Positions 17,356 through 26,369 of a DNA stretch of 64,000 nt are shown one piece after another. Under the pieces are notes generated by a model. The model worked only from the letters and a program-made list of their open reading frames with translations, did no database searches and was not told the DNA's origin. A program made the position numbers and the translations under genes. The DNA lies in the NCBI RefSeq assembly GCF_029714425.1, contig NZ_CP121668.1:2129501-2193500 (forward strand), written 5' to 3'. Each line of letters starts with the position of its first letter. Position 1 is the stretch's first letter. The DNA is from Bradyrhizobium sp. CB2312 (GTDB lineage: Bacteria; Pseudomonadota; Alphaproteobacteria; Rhizobiales; Xanthobacteraceae).

Positions 17356-18240
17356 CTACCCCGCCTTGCGGTGCCGCGCCGTCGTCCGATGGGTCTTCCG
17401 CGCGCTGCGCTGCCGCCCGGTCGCCCGCCGCGCGTGCGACTTCGCCGCCGTCTTCTTGCCGCCGCGTCCTTTCAGGCTCTGTTTCAGCGCATCCATCAGG
17501 CTGACGACGTTGCCCGGGCGCTCCTCGGGCTCCGGCAGCTCGATCTTCTTGCCGCTTGCCTTGCGCTTGACCAGTGCCTTCAGCGCGGTCTCGTACTCGT
17601 CCTTGAACTTGCTGGGATCGAAATGCGCCGCCTTGCTGTGCAGGATGTGCCCGGCGAGCTCGACCATGTCCCTGGTGATCTTCGGGCTCTTGATGTCGCC
17701 AAAGAACTCGCCCTCGTCGCGCAGCTCGTAGGGGAAGCGCAGCGTGGTGCCGAGCAGGCCCTTCCCGAGCGGTTCGATCGCGATGATGTGCTCGCGGTTG
17801 GTCAGCACGATCTTGGCGAGCGCCACGCGATCCTGGTCCTTCATGGCGTCGCGGATCACGGCAAAGGCGTCGGCCGCCGCCTTGCCGTCGGGCGCGATGT
17901 AATAGGGGTGGTTGAGATAGCGCTGGTCGATCTCCTCGCTCGGCACGAAGCTTTCGATGTCGATGGTGTGGTTGCTCTCGATCTGGACGGCTTCGAGCTC
18001 CTCCGGTTCGATCTCGACATATTTGCCCTTGCGCAGCTCATAGCCGCGACCCTTCTGGTCGCTCTCGACCACGTCGCCGGTCTCGGTATCCACCATCTGC
18101 TGCTTGAGCCGGTTGCCGGTCTCGCGGTTGATCAGGTGAAACCGCGTCTTCTCGGCCGCCGTCGTCGCCGGGTAGAGCACGACCGGGCAGCTGACCAGCG
18201 ACAGCTTCAACGTTCCCTTCCAATAGGCGCGCGGGGCCAT
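17356..18240 (-). CDS. ku: Non-homologous end-joining protein Ku
   Basis: Bacterial Ku binds DNA ends as a homodimer and recruits LigD. The 294-residue protein starts MAPRAYWKGTLKLSLVSCPV, a typical Ku N-terminus, and contains RYLNHPYYIAPDG, VLTNREHIIAIEPLGKGLLG, and a lysine/arginine-rich tail (about residues 255-294) that often aids DNA binding. The ATG at 18240 has GGAG just upstream. A longer frame to 18378 is discarded because it would run into the ligD promoter and start. It is divergent from ligD across a 118-bp shared control region. Confidence 0.96.
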   Translation of the reverse strand: MAPRAYWKGTLKLSLVSCPVVLYPATTAAEKTRFHLINRETGNRLKQQMVDTETGDVVESDQKGRGYELRKGKYVEIEPEELEAVQIESNHTIDIESFVPSEEIDQRYLNHPYYIAPDGKAAADAFAVIRDAMKDQDRVALAKIVLTNREHIIAIEPLGKGLLGTTLRFPYELRDEGEFFGDIKSPKITRDMVELAGHILHSKAAHFDPSKFKDEYETALKALVKRKASGKKIELPEPEERPGNVVSLMDALKQSLKGRGGKKTAAKSHARRATGRQRSARKTHRTTARHRKAG

Positions 18241-18269
18241 TCCGTTCTCCAGTGATTTCAAGGCGTTTT

Positions 18270-18302
18270 GGAACCCCAACCGCGCCATCGGGTTTTGGTT
18301 CC
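18270..18302. promoter_or_regulatory. Divergent EcfG-like promoter pair between ku and ligD
   Basis: On the plus strand GGAAC (18270-18274) is followed by 16 bp and GGTT (18291-18294). On the minus strand GGAAC (18302-18298) is followed by 16 bp and GGTT (18281-18278). Both resemble the alphaproteobacterial EcfG/RpoE2 consensus GGAAC-N16/17-CGTT with one mismatch. The two promoters overlap in one imperfect palindrome, 38 bp from the ku ATG and 65 bp from the ligD start. Confidence 0.4.
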
Positions 18303-18358
18303 GGGCGGGACTTTTGCCGTGATAGGCTTTGACTCTGACAAGAGAAGCGGGACCGGTC

Positions 18359-21028
18359 GTGCTGCAAAAACTCTCCACTTACCGAAAAAAGCGTGATTTC
18401 GGAAAGACGCCGGAGCCCTCGGGCAAGACCGCAGTGGCGCCGTCCGAACAGCGACGTTTCGTGATCCAGAAGCATGACGCGACGCGGCTGCACTACGACC
18501 TCAGGCTCGAATTCGACGGCGTCTTCAAGTCCTGGGCCGTGACCAAGGGGCCTTCGCTCGATCCCCACGACAAGCGGCTGGCGGTCGAGGTCGAGGACCA
18601 TCCGCTCGACTATGGCGATTTCGAAGGCACGATTCCGGAAGGCCAGTATGGCGGCGGCACGGTGATGCTGTGGGACCGCGGCACCTGGGAATCGGACGAT
18701 CCGGACGCCGGCTTCAAGAAGGGCGATCTCAAGTTCACCCTGCATGGCGACAAGCTGCACGGCAGCTGGGTGCTGGTGCGCATGCGCAACCGAGGCGGCG
18801 AAAAGCGTACCAACTGGCTCCTGATCAAGCACCGCGACGACTACGCCAGCGATAGCGAGGATATCCTCAGCGAGGATAAGTCGGTCGCCTCCGGTCGTGC
18901 GATGGAGCAGATCGCCGATGGCAAGGGCCGGGCGCCGAAACCGTTCATGCTGGCGAAGGGCACCAGGGCCAAGGCGGATGCAGTCTGGCAGTCCAACCGC
19001 GCCGAGGAGGCGAAAGGGAAGACGGTCAAGCCGGCGCCGCGCACCGCGTTGAAGGCTGGCAAGACCGCAAAGACCGCGAAGAAAAAGGCCACGACCGCAA
19101 CGAACGCCAGGGAGGTCGCGGAGATGCCGGATTTCGTCGCGCCGCAGCTCTGCACCTCCGTCGAGCGTCCGCCAGCCGGCGATGGCTGGTGCCACGAGAT
19201 CAAGTTCGACGGCTATCGCGTGCAGCTCCGGGTCGAGGACGGCACGGCGACGCTGAAGACGCGCAAGGGCCTCGACTGGACCGACAAGTTCGCTGCGATC
19301 GCGAAGGAGGCAGGCGCGCTGACGGACGTGATGATCGACGGCGAAATCATCGCACTCGACCGTAACGGCGCGCCGAATTTCTCGTCGCTCCAGGCCGCAT
19401 TGTCGGACGGCAAGACCGAGGACCTGATCTTCTTTGCCTTCGACCTCTTGTTCGCCGAAGGCCGCGACTATCGCCGCCTGCCGCTCGGCGAGCGCAAGGC
19501 GCGGCTGAAAGAGCTGCTGGAAGCGCGCAAGCGGAAGTCGACCCAGATCCGCTATGTCGAGCATTTCGAGAGCGGCGGCGACGCCGTGCTGCAATCGGCC
19601 TGCAAGCTCGAGCTCGAAGGCGTGGTGTCGAAGAAGCTCGACGCGCCCTATCGCTCCGGCCGCACCGAGAGCTGGACCAAGGCCAAATGCCGCGCCGGCC
19701 ACGAAGTCGTGATCGGCGGCTACAAGACCACCAACGGCAAATTCCGTTCGCTGATGGCGGGTGTGCATCGCGGCGATCATCTCGCCTTCGTCGGCATGGT
19801 CGGCACCGGGTTCGGCGCCGACAAGGTCAAGCGCATTATGCCGTCGCTGCAGGCGATGGAAGCCAAGGAGAGTCCGTTCGGCGGCAAGAACGCGCCAAAG
19901 AAGACGCGGGACGTGCATTGGCTGAAGCCCGAGCTCGTCGCCGAGATCGAGTTCGCCGGCTTCACCGCCGACGGCAATATCCGTCAGGCCGCGTTCAAGG
20001 GGCTGCGCCAGGACAAGCCGGCCGAGGAGGTCGAGGCGGAAACGCCCGTGGACACCGAGCTCGCAAAGCCTTCCGCGAGAAAGCGTGCAACGCCGAAGTC
20101 TGGCAAGAAGGATGCCGGCACTGCCGAGGTCATGGGCGTCGTCATTTCGAAGCCCGACAAGGAGCTATGGCCTGACGACGGCGAGGGCGAGCCCGTCACC
20201 AAGCTCGATCTCGCGCATTATCTCGAAGCGGTCGGCGAGTGGATGATCGTGCACCTCAAGGGCCGGCCGTGCTCGCTGATCCGCGCCCCCGACGGCATCA
20301 AGGGCGAAAGCTTCTTCCAGCGCCACGCCATGCAGGGGACCTCGAACCTGCTGGAGCTCGCGCGAGTCTCCGGCGATCGCAAGCCATACTTGCAGATCGA
20401 TCGCATCGAGGGGCTCGCGGCCGTGGCGCAGATCGGCGGCGTCGAGCTGCATCCCTGGAATTGCGCGCCCTACGCCTATGACACGCCGGGCCGGCTGGTG
20501 TTCGACCTCGATCCGGCGCCGGATGTCGATTTCGCCGACGTCGTGGAGGCCGCCAAGGAGATGCGGCAGCGGCTGACCGACATCGGCATGGAGAGTTTCT
20601 GCAAGACCACCGGCGGCAAGGGCCTGCACGTGGTGGTGCCGCTGCTGCACGGCGCGCGCGACAAGGTGAGCTGGAAGGAGGCCAAGGCGTTTGCGCAAGG
20701 CGTCTGCCAGTGGATGGCGGACGACGATCCCGAGTGCTATCTGCTCAACATGTCGAAGAAGCTGCGCAAGGGAAAGATCTTCCTCGACTACCTGCGCAAC
20801 GACCGGATGTCGACGGCGGTGGCCCCGCTGTCGCCGCGTGCTCGCGCCGGCGCGACCGTGTCGATGCCGGTCACATGGGCGCAGGTGAAGAGCGATCTCG
20901 ATCCGAAGAAATATACGCTGCGGACCGTGCCGGGCCTGCTGCCGCGCTCGAAGGCCTGGGAGGGCTATGACGACGCGGCCGCCTCGATCAAGGCGGCGAT
21001 GAAGAAGCTGGCGGGGAAGGTGAAGTAG
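18359..21028 (+). CDS. ligD: Multifunctional DNA ligase D (NHEJ)
   Basis: LigD processes and seals DNA ends held by Ku. From the GTG at 18359 it has 889 residues with domain order phosphoesterase, ligase, polymerase. The phosphoesterase domain (about 30-185) shows [15 protein letters not shown] and [11 protein letters not shown]. The ligase domain (about 245-560) has motif I EIKFDGYR with adenylated Lys282 and [11 protein letters not shown]. The primase-like polymerase domain (about 600-889) has [24 protein letters not shown] and [12 protein letters not shown]. Two linkers rich in Ala, Lys and Thr separate the domains. This order matches the Pseudomonas-type LigD. A TTG at 18329 is an alternative start. 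Confidence 0.97.
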   Translation: MLQKLSTYRKKRDFGKTPEPSGKTAVAPSEQRRFVIQKHDATRLHYDLRLEFDGVFKSWAVTKGPSLDPHDKRLAVEVEDHPLDYGDFEGTIPEGQYGGGTVMLWDRGTWESDDPDAGFKKGDLKFTLHGDKLHGSWVLVRMRNRGGEKRTNWLLIKHRDDYASDSEDILSEDKSVASGRAMEQIADGKGRAPKPFMLAKGTRAKADAVWQSNRAEEAKGKTVKPAPRTALKAGKTAKTAKKKATTATNAREVAEMPDFVAPQLCTSVERPPAGDGWCHEIKFDGYRVQLRVEDGTATLKTRKGLDWTDKFAAIAKEAGALTDVMIDGEIIALDRNGAPNFSSLQAALSDGKTEDLIFFAFDLLFAEGRDYRRLPLGERKARLKELLEARKRKSTQIRYVEHFESGGDAVLQSACKLELEGVVSKKLDAPYRSGRTESWTKAKCRAGHEVVIGGYKTTNGKFRSLMAGVHRGDHLAFVGMVGTGFGADKVKRIMPSLQAMEAKESPFGGKNAPKKTRDVHWLKPELVAEIEFAGFTADGNIRQAAFKGLRQDKPAEEVEAETPVDTELAKPSARKRATPKSGKKDAGTAEVMGVVISKPDKELWPDDGEGEPVTKLDLAHYLEAVGEWMIVHLKGRPCSLIRAPDGIKGESFFQRHAMQGTSNLLELARVSGDRKPYLQIDRIEGLAAVAQIGGVELHPWNCAPYAYDTPGRLVFDLDPAPDVDFADVVEAAKEMRQRLTDIGMESFCKTTGGKGLHVVVPLLHGARDKVSWKEAKAFAQGVCQWMADDDPECYLLNMSKKLRKGKIFLDYLRNDRMSTAVAPLSPRARAGATVSMPVTWAQVKSDLDPKKYTLRTVPGLLPRSKAWEGYDDAAASIKAAMKKLAGKVK

Positions 21029-21052
21029 ATCGGTGCCATGGGCAGGGGATCC

Positions 21053-21140
21053 GTAGGGTGGGCAAAGCGGAGCGTGCCCACCAATGTACGCTTCGAGAGA
21101 AAAGGTGGGCACGGCGCAAGAGCGCCTTTGCCCACCCTAC
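21053..21140. repeat. Palindromic repeat, family D
   Basis: An 88-bp element has terminal arms GTAGGGTGGGCAAAGC and the complementary CTTTGCCCACCCTAC, and inner GTGCCCACC against GGTGGGCAC. Only one copy is in this window. It lies between the convergent ends of ligD and the small gene at 21159. Confidence 0.8.
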
Positions 21141-21158
21141 GAGATCCTCGTTGTGTCG

Positions 21159-21323
21159 CTAGATCCGTCCCATCAGGAGCAGGATCAGCAGAATGACGAT
21201 GACGAGCCCGAGGCCGCCGCCACCGTAATAGCCGGTGCCGTAGAACGGACCGCCGCCGATGCCGCTGAAGCCGCCGAGCAGGGCGATGACGAGAATGATC
21301 AGAATGATCGTACCGATAGACAT
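21159..21323 (-). CDS. DUF3309-like small membrane protein
   Basis: The 54-residue product begins MSIGTIILIILVIALLGGF, has a glycine/tyrosine-rich middle (GTGYYGGGG) and a second hydrophobic helix ending LILLLMGRI. This helix-glycine-helix pattern and the LLLMGRI ending fit the DUF3309 family of short alphaproteobacterial membrane proteins. An EcfG-like element lies about 64 bp upstream. Function is not known. Confidence 0.8.
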   Translation of the reverse strand: MSIGTIILIILVIALLGGFSGIGGGPFYGTGYYGGGGLGLVIVILLILLLMGRI

Positions 21324-21386
21324 GCGAGTCTCCTCCAGCCCTTTGTGGAAAGGGTCGTTTGCAACCTGTCCCGTTGTGCGAATGGC

Positions 21387-21411
21387 AACTTGCCGCAGGT
21401 TTTATAGTTCC
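21387..21411 (-). promoter_or_regulatory. EcfG-like promoter before the DUF3309-like gene
   Basis: On the minus strand GGAAC (21411-21407) is followed by 16 bp and AGTT (21390-21387), one mismatch from GGAAC-N16/17-CGTT. It points to the small gene at 21323. The single mismatch leaves real doubt. Confidence 0.35.
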
Positions 21412-21505
21412 CACATTGAAACACGGCCGGACCATCATCTTGCATGGAACCTTTGCTGGTTCGGCCGGCATGAGTAGGTGAGATCAGTCAGCACAGGGCA
21501 GGGCC

Positions 21506-21823
21506 ATGTCAGCACCGCTTGTCGTTTCCATTCCGCATCGTCTCGGCCGCGAGGAGGCGGTGCGCCGGCTCAAGAGCGGCCTTGGACGTGCGGCCGCAAG
21601 CATTCCCGTGATGCAGGTCGAGGAGGAGCGCTGGAGCGGCGACACTCTGGCCTTCCGCATCCGCGCGCTCGGGCAGATCGCGACCGGACAGGTCGATGTC
21701 GCCGACGACCATGTGAAGGTCGAGGTGATGCTGCCGTGGCTGCTGCAGCGCTTCGCCGAGATGGCGCAGGCGGCGATCAAGAAGCGCGGGCAGCTACTGC
21801 TGACCAAGGACGGCGGGAAGTGA
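21506..21823 (+). CDS. Polyhydroxyalkanoic acid system family protein
   Basis: The 105-residue product begins MSAPLVVSIPHRLGREEAVR and has WSGDTLAFRIRALGQIATG and VKVEVMLPWLLQRFAEMAQA. These match the family of small proteins annotated as polyhydroxyalkanoic acid system or granule-associated (PHA_gran_rgn). Such proteins are linked to PHA granules, but a biochemical role is not established. An AGGGCAGGG stretch precedes the ATG. It ends three bases from the stop of convergent treY. Confidence 0.75.
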   Translation: MSAPLVVSIPHRLGREEAVRRLKSGLGRAAASIPVMQVEEERWSGDTLAFRIRALGQIATGQVDVADDHVKVEVMLPWLLQRFAEMAQAAIKKRGQLLLTKDGGK

Positions 21824-21826
21824 GCT

Positions 21827-24613
21827 TCAGGCGCGCATGCGCTGCCGCGCAGGCCTGATGGCGCTCGCCGCGTTGGCCAGCTTGACCGATGCGGGAAAAT
21901 CGCGGAAAGCCCGTGCGAGCGGCAGTTCGTTGCCGGCAAAGCCCGGCACGGTGTAGCCGTCGATGTCCACGGTTGCGTCGAGACTTTCGAATGCGGGCCA
22001 CTCCCGGCCGGCCCGCGTGAAGGCGGCGAACTGATGTCCGACCACGACGATCACAGCGGCGCGGCCGTACCGCCGGGCGAACGCGATGACGTGATCTGCG
22101 TCCGCGCCGTGCACCTCCAGCGGCCGGTAGTCGCCCTGTGCGAAGACCTCGGCATGGTCATTGCGCAGCTTGAGCAGGTGCCGCGTCCACGCCAGCTTGA
22201 GCCGGCCGTCCGGCCAGTTCCTGGTTAGGCCGCCCCAATCCGGATTGTCGAGCACGCCCAGCGCCGCGTGCCGGGCGGAAAAATCCACGGGGCGGCGGTT
22301 GTCGGGATCGACCAGCGAGAGGTCCCAGAATTCGGTGCCCTGGTAGAAGTCGGGCACGCCCGGCAACGTTGCCTTCAGCGTGAGCTGGCTCAGCCCGTTC
22401 AAGGCGCCGAGCAGCGCGATGCGGCGCGCTAGCGTCTGGAGCGCCTCCAAAAATTCACCCGACAGCGCGGGATCGAGGATCTTTGCGATGAAGCTTTGAA
22501 TGCCGTTCTCATAGGCCTCATGCGGATTGAGCCAGCTCGTCTCCTCCTTGCCCTCGCGCGCGGCTTTCAGCGCATAGGCCTGGATCCGCTCGATGAAGCC
22601 GGCATCGGCCGGTTCTTCGAGCGGCCAGGCGCCGAGCAGGGTCTGGTAGAGCATGTATTCGAACGTCGCCGACGGCGCGCGCAGATTGCCGTGGAGGGCG
22701 AGATGCGGCGCGTTCAGCACCTTCCAGCGCGACACCGCGCTGGTCCATTCGCCCGGGATCTCGCTGAGCGCCGCGATCCGCGCGCGGGCATCCTCGCCGC
22801 GCTTGGTGTCGTGGGTCGCGGTCGCCGTCATCCCCTGCGGCCATTCCCTCGCGCGCGCTCGCATCGCCTCGTGGAAGGCGGCAATGGTGAGGCCGTTGCT
22901 GGCGGGATCGCCGCCGACCTCGTTCAGCGCGAGCAGCCGGTGGAACTGGTAGAACGCGGTGTCCTCCAGCGACTTCGCCATCAACGGCCCGGTGAACTGC
23001 TGCACCTTCAGCGCGAAGCGGCGCACGCGCGGGGCGCTGTGCGGCGGCCGGCCGGGCTTGAGCAGGTCCATCGTCAGCGCATCGCGCAGGAAGTCGAAGA
23101 TGCCCTCGTCGGCCGCGAACCATTCGGCGCGGGCGCGCTCGATGGTATCGTCGATCAGCTTGCGGTCGAGCGCCGTCGGGCCGCTATGGGTGAGATATGT
23201 GCGGTACACCGGGAAATGCAGCACATAGAGCTCGAGCGCCTGCCGCAGGCTGTCGGCGGAGAAGTCGCGAGTCGAGTAGTGGCCGTTGGCGATGCGCGCG
23301 AGCAGGCGCGTCAGCACGGTGAACTCGGAGGTGAGCAGCGTCTCCAGCACGCGCCGCTTGGCCTCCTTGACGTAAGGCGCAAGCCGCGGCGGCCGGTTGC
23401 TGATCTGCCGCCAGGTCTCGTCCAGCGCCTCCAGCCCCTTGGCATCGACCAGGACATGGGTGATCGCGTTCATCCACTCATAGCCGGTCGTGCCCTGCAC
23501 GCCGGCGAAGTGCGGCAGCTTCTCGTGCTCGCACAGGATCTTCTCGATCACGGTGTAGAACGGCTTTGTATTACCTTGCGCGTCGCGCACCAGCCGGCGC
23601 AGCCGCTGGCAATATTGCGCGGGATCGCGCAGGCCGTCGATGTGATCGAGACGGATGCCTTGCAGCTTGCCCTCCGCAACGAGCTGCTTCACCAGCCGGT
23701 GCGTGGCGGCGAACGTGCCGGGGTCCTCGACGCGCAGGCCTGCCAGCCCGTTGACGTCGAAGAAGCGGCGATAGTTGATGTCGCTGGAGGCGAGCCGCCA
23801 GTGCCCGAGCTTGTAGTGCTGGCGCTCCAGAAGGTGATGCAGCGCCAGCGTATGCGCGGGTCGATCCTTGGCGGCACGGTAGGCGGCAAGCCCGCGATGG
23901 ATGATATCGGCCGCGCCATCGATCTCCTTCAGCTCCGTCTTGAAGGCGGGAGCCTCCTTGCGGCTAGGCCGGCGCAGCCCGGTGTAGCGCGCCGCGAGCG
24001 CCAGCAGGCGCTTGCCGGCCTCGGTCTCGGCGGCGTCCGCTTCCTTCACGATGATGCGCAGCATCTCGCCATAGCGTTCCGGCGCGATCGGCAGGCGATG
24101 CTCGAAATACCAGGCGGAAAAGCTGCCCTCGTCGGGATCGTAGCGCAGCTCGATCTCGCCGCACTCCAGCGCCTCGCCATAGGACGCGCCGAGGATCGGC
24201 AGCAGCACGCCGCCGCGGGCGCGGTAGGCCAGTTGATCCCAGTCGATGTCGAAGGATACCGCGTGCGGCGAGGCCTGGCCCCATTCCAGCACGTCGAGCC
24301 ACCAGGGATTGTCGGCAAAATGCACGCCGACATGGTTGGGCACGAAATCGATGATGAGGCCGAGGTCGTGCTGCTTCAGCGCATCGCTTAGCCGCGCAAA
24401 ACCGGCTTCGCCGCCAAGCTCGGGATTGAACTGGCTGTGATCGACGGTGTCGTAGCCATGGGTCGAGCCCTTGCGCGCCTTCATCACCGGCGAGGCGTAG
24501 AGATGCGTGATCCCCAGCGCCTTGAGATAAGGCACGACAGCGGCGGCCTTGTCGAAGTCGAAATCCGCGGTGAGCTGAAGCCGATAGGTCGCAAGCGGAA
24601 TGGGGGGAGGCAT
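21827..24613 (-). CDS. treY: Malto-oligosyltrehalose synthase
   Basis: TreY isomerises the reducing end of an alpha-1,4-glucan to a trehalosyl unit, the first step of the TreY-TreZ route. The 928-residue protein starts at the ATG at 24613, with GGAGG five bases upstream, giving MPPPIPLATYRLQLTADFDF. GH13 catalytic blocks are intact: GIRLDHIDGLRDP (nucleophile Asp), TVIEKILCEHEKLP (acid Glu) and ATATHDTKRGED (third Asp). VPNHVGV and GVPDFYQGTEFWDLSLVDPDNRRPVD-type regions also fit TreY. It follows treZ by one base and is the last gene of the leftward cluster. Confidence 0.96.
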   Translation of the reverse strand: MPPPIPLATYRLQLTADFDFDKAAAVVPYLKALGITHLYASPVMKARKGSTHGYDTVDHSQFNPELGGEAGFARLSDALKQHDLGLIIDFVPNHVGVHFADNPWWLDVLEWGQASPHAVSFDIDWDQLAYRARGGVLLPILGASYGEALECGEIELRYDPDEGSFSAWYFEHRLPIAPERYGEMLRIIVKEADAAETEAGKRLLALAARYTGLRRPSRKEAPAFKTELKEIDGAADIIHRGLAAYRAAKDRPAHTLALHHLLERQHYKLGHWRLASSDINYRRFFDVNGLAGLRVEDPGTFAATHRLVKQLVAEGKLQGIRLDHIDGLRDPAQYCQRLRRLVRDAQGNTKPFYTVIEKILCEHEKLPHFAGVQGTTGYEWMNAITHVLVDAKGLEALDETWRQISNRPPRLAPYVKEAKRRVLETLLTSEFTVLTRLLARIANGHYSTRDFSADSLRQALELYVLHFPVYRTYLTHSGPTALDRKLIDDTIERARAEWFAADEGIFDFLRDALTMDLLKPGRPPHSAPRVRRFALKVQQFTGPLMAKSLEDTAFYQFHRLLALNEVGGDPASNGLTIAAFHEAMRARAREWPQGMTATATHDTKRGEDARARIAALSEIPGEWTSAVSRWKVLNAPHLALHGNLRAPSATFEYMLYQTLLGAWPLEEPADAGFIERIQAYALKAAREGKEETSWLNPHEAYENGIQSFIAKILDPALSGEFLEALQTLARRIALLGALNGLSQLTLKATLPGVPDFYQGTEFWDLSLVDPDNRRPVDFSARHAALGVLDNPDWGGLTRNWPDGRLKLAWTRHLLKLRNDHAEVFAQGDYRPLEVHGADADHVIAFARRYGRAAVIVVVGHQFAAFTRAGREWPAFESLDATVDIDGYTVPGFAGNELPLARAFRDFPASVKLANAASAIRPARQRMRA

Positions 24614-24614
24614 G

Positions 24615-26369
24615 TCAACCTCCGAGGCGCCAGACCACCGACCAGGGCGGGAGCCGGTCGCCGGCCGCGCCGCCCCAGATCGGCGGGCCTGCATTGTTGT
24701 CCGAGTGCGTGATGTCGCGGTCCGACAGATTGGCGACGAGACGCAACGTCGTGCCATCGCCCATGCGCCAATGCGCGGAGAGCAAGCCGTTGTCGGCCGC
24801 CTCGGCATCGCCGAACCTCGAGCCCCTCAGCCGCGGCGCGATCTCCTTGCGGCGGAGCATGAGCAAGTCGCGGACCAGCGCGAGCCGCTTGTCCTGCTCC
24901 GGCGTGCGGCCGGTCCAGTCGAGCACGGCTGATCGCAGCGTGGCCGGATCGAGCGGGTCGGGCACCTCGTCGCCGTATGTCTCGTAAGCCCAGGCATATT
25001 CCTGCTTGCGGCCCTTGCGCACGGCGTCGGCAAGCCCGCCCTGGAAGTCGCAGAAGAACGGGAAGGGCACGGTCGAGCCCCATTCTTCGCCCTGAAACAG
25101 CATCGGCACCATCGGCGCCAGCAAGGTCACTGCGAGCGCGGCTTCGACCTGCTGCGGCGAGGCGAGGCTCTCGAGCCGGTCGCCGAACGGACGGTTGCCG
25201 ATCTGGTCGTGGTTTTGCAGGAAGTTGACGAAGGTCGCCGGCGGCAGATCGCCGCTCGGCTCACCGCGCGGCTTCTTGCCCCAGAATTCCGAGATCTCGC
25301 CCTGATAGACGAAGCCGGAGGCCAGCGCGCGGGCGAGGTCCATGCGCGGCGTCTGGTAGTCGCCATAATAGCCGTTGAGCTCGCCGGTCAGCATCACGTG
25401 CCAGACGTGGTGATAGTCGTCGTTCCACTGCGCGCGATATTTGCCGTTCGGCGGCTCCTGCGCGGCGTCGAGCAGGCTGGCGCGATTGTCGCCGTTCTCC
25501 AGCACGAGGTGGATGTGCCGCCCGGTGGCCTTGGCGAGCTCGCCGGCGGCGGCGCTGAGGTCCTGCAGCATCGACTGCTCGCCGGGCACCGCCATGATGT
25601 GATTGGCGGCATCGAGCCGCAGACCGTCGAAGCGGTAGTCGCCGAGCCAGGACAGCGCGTTCTCGACCGCGAATGCGCGCACCTGCGGCACGCGATAGTC
25701 GATCGCGCTGCCCCAGGGCGTGTGCGCGTCGGTGAAGAAGCCAGGTGCATAGCGGCCGAGGTAATTCCCCTCGGGACCGAAATGATTGTAGACGACGTCG
25801 AGGAACACCATCAGCCCGCGCAGATGCGCCTCGTCGATCAGCGCTTTCAGATCCTCGGGCCGGCCGTAGGCGCTGTCGGGCGCATACCAGAGCACACCGT
25901 CATAACCCCAGCCGCGGCGGCCGGCGAAATCGGCGAGCGGCATCAGCTCCAGCGCGGTGATGCCGGTGGCGACGAGATGATCGAGCCTGTCGATCATGGC
26001 GCGGTAGGTGCCTTCGGCGGTGAAGGTGCCGACATGGGTCTCGATCAGCACCGTCTCTTCCCAGGGACGGCCGCGCCAGTCGCGCGCGCGCCATGTGAAG
26101 GCGTCGTGGTCGATCACCTCGCTCGGGCCGAACACGTCGTCGGGCTGGAAGGCCGAGGCGGGATCTGGCACGTCGATCTCGTCGTCGATCCTGAATTTGT
26201 AGGGAGTGCCGACGGCAAGATCGTCGATGTCCGCGACATACCAGCCGTCCTGCCGCCGCTGCATCGCGTGCCGTCGCTCGAGCAGCAGATCGACGCGGCG
26301 CGCACCGGGCGCCCACAGGCGGAACGACACGCCGTCTTTCGTCGGCCTCGCCCCGAAGGATGGCCTCAT
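24615..26369 (-). CDS. treZ: Malto-oligosyltrehalose trehalohydrolase
   Basis: TreZ releases trehalose from the maltooligosyl trehalose made by TreY. The 584-residue protein has an N-terminal beta-sandwich (FRLWAPGARRVDLLLE), then a GH13 barrel with VYNHFGPEGNYL, FDGLRLDAANHI (nucleophile Asp), HLVLENGDNRA (Glu) and FLQNHDQIGNRPFG (Asp). All three catalytic positions are kept. The start overlaps the glgX stop by four bases (ATGA), and treY follows after one base, which indicates a single transcript. Confidence 0.97.
   Translation of the reverse strand: MRPSFGARPTKDGVSFRLWAPGARRVDLLLERRHAMQRRQDGWYVADIDDLAVGTPYKFRIDDEIDVPDPASAFQPDDVFGPSEVIDHDAFTWRARDWRGRPWEETVLIETHVGTFTAEGTYRAMIDRLDHLVATGITALELMPLADFAGRRGWGYDGVLWYAPDSAYGRPEDLKALIDEAHLRGLMVFLDVVYNHFGPEGNYLGRYAPGFFTDAHTPWGSAIDYRVPQVRAFAVENALSWLGDYRFDGLRLDAANHIMAVPGEQSMLQDLSAAAGELAKATGRHIHLVLENGDNRASLLDAAQEPPNGKYRAQWNDDYHHVWHVMLTGELNGYYGDYQTPRMDLARALASGFVYQGEISEFWGKKPRGEPSGDLPPATFVNFLQNHDQIGNRPFGDRLESLASPQQVEAALAVTLLAPMVPMLFQGEEWGSTVPFPFFCDFQGGLADAVRKGRKQEYAWAYETYGDEVPDPLDPATLRSAVLDWTGRTPEQDKRLALVRDLLMLRRKEIAPRLRGSRFGDAEAADNGLLSAHWRMGDGTTLRLVANLSDRDITHSDNNAGPPIWGGAAGDRLPPWSVVWRLGG

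Noticed and set aside
18038..19918. Long minus-strand frame opposite ligD and the start of ku
   Set aside because: It crosses the divergent ku/ligD promoters and two real genes and has the composition of a GC-rich shadow.
22496..24391. Plus-strand frame opposite treY
   Set aside because: The composition is typical of antisense GC-rich DNA and treY is secure by its motifs.
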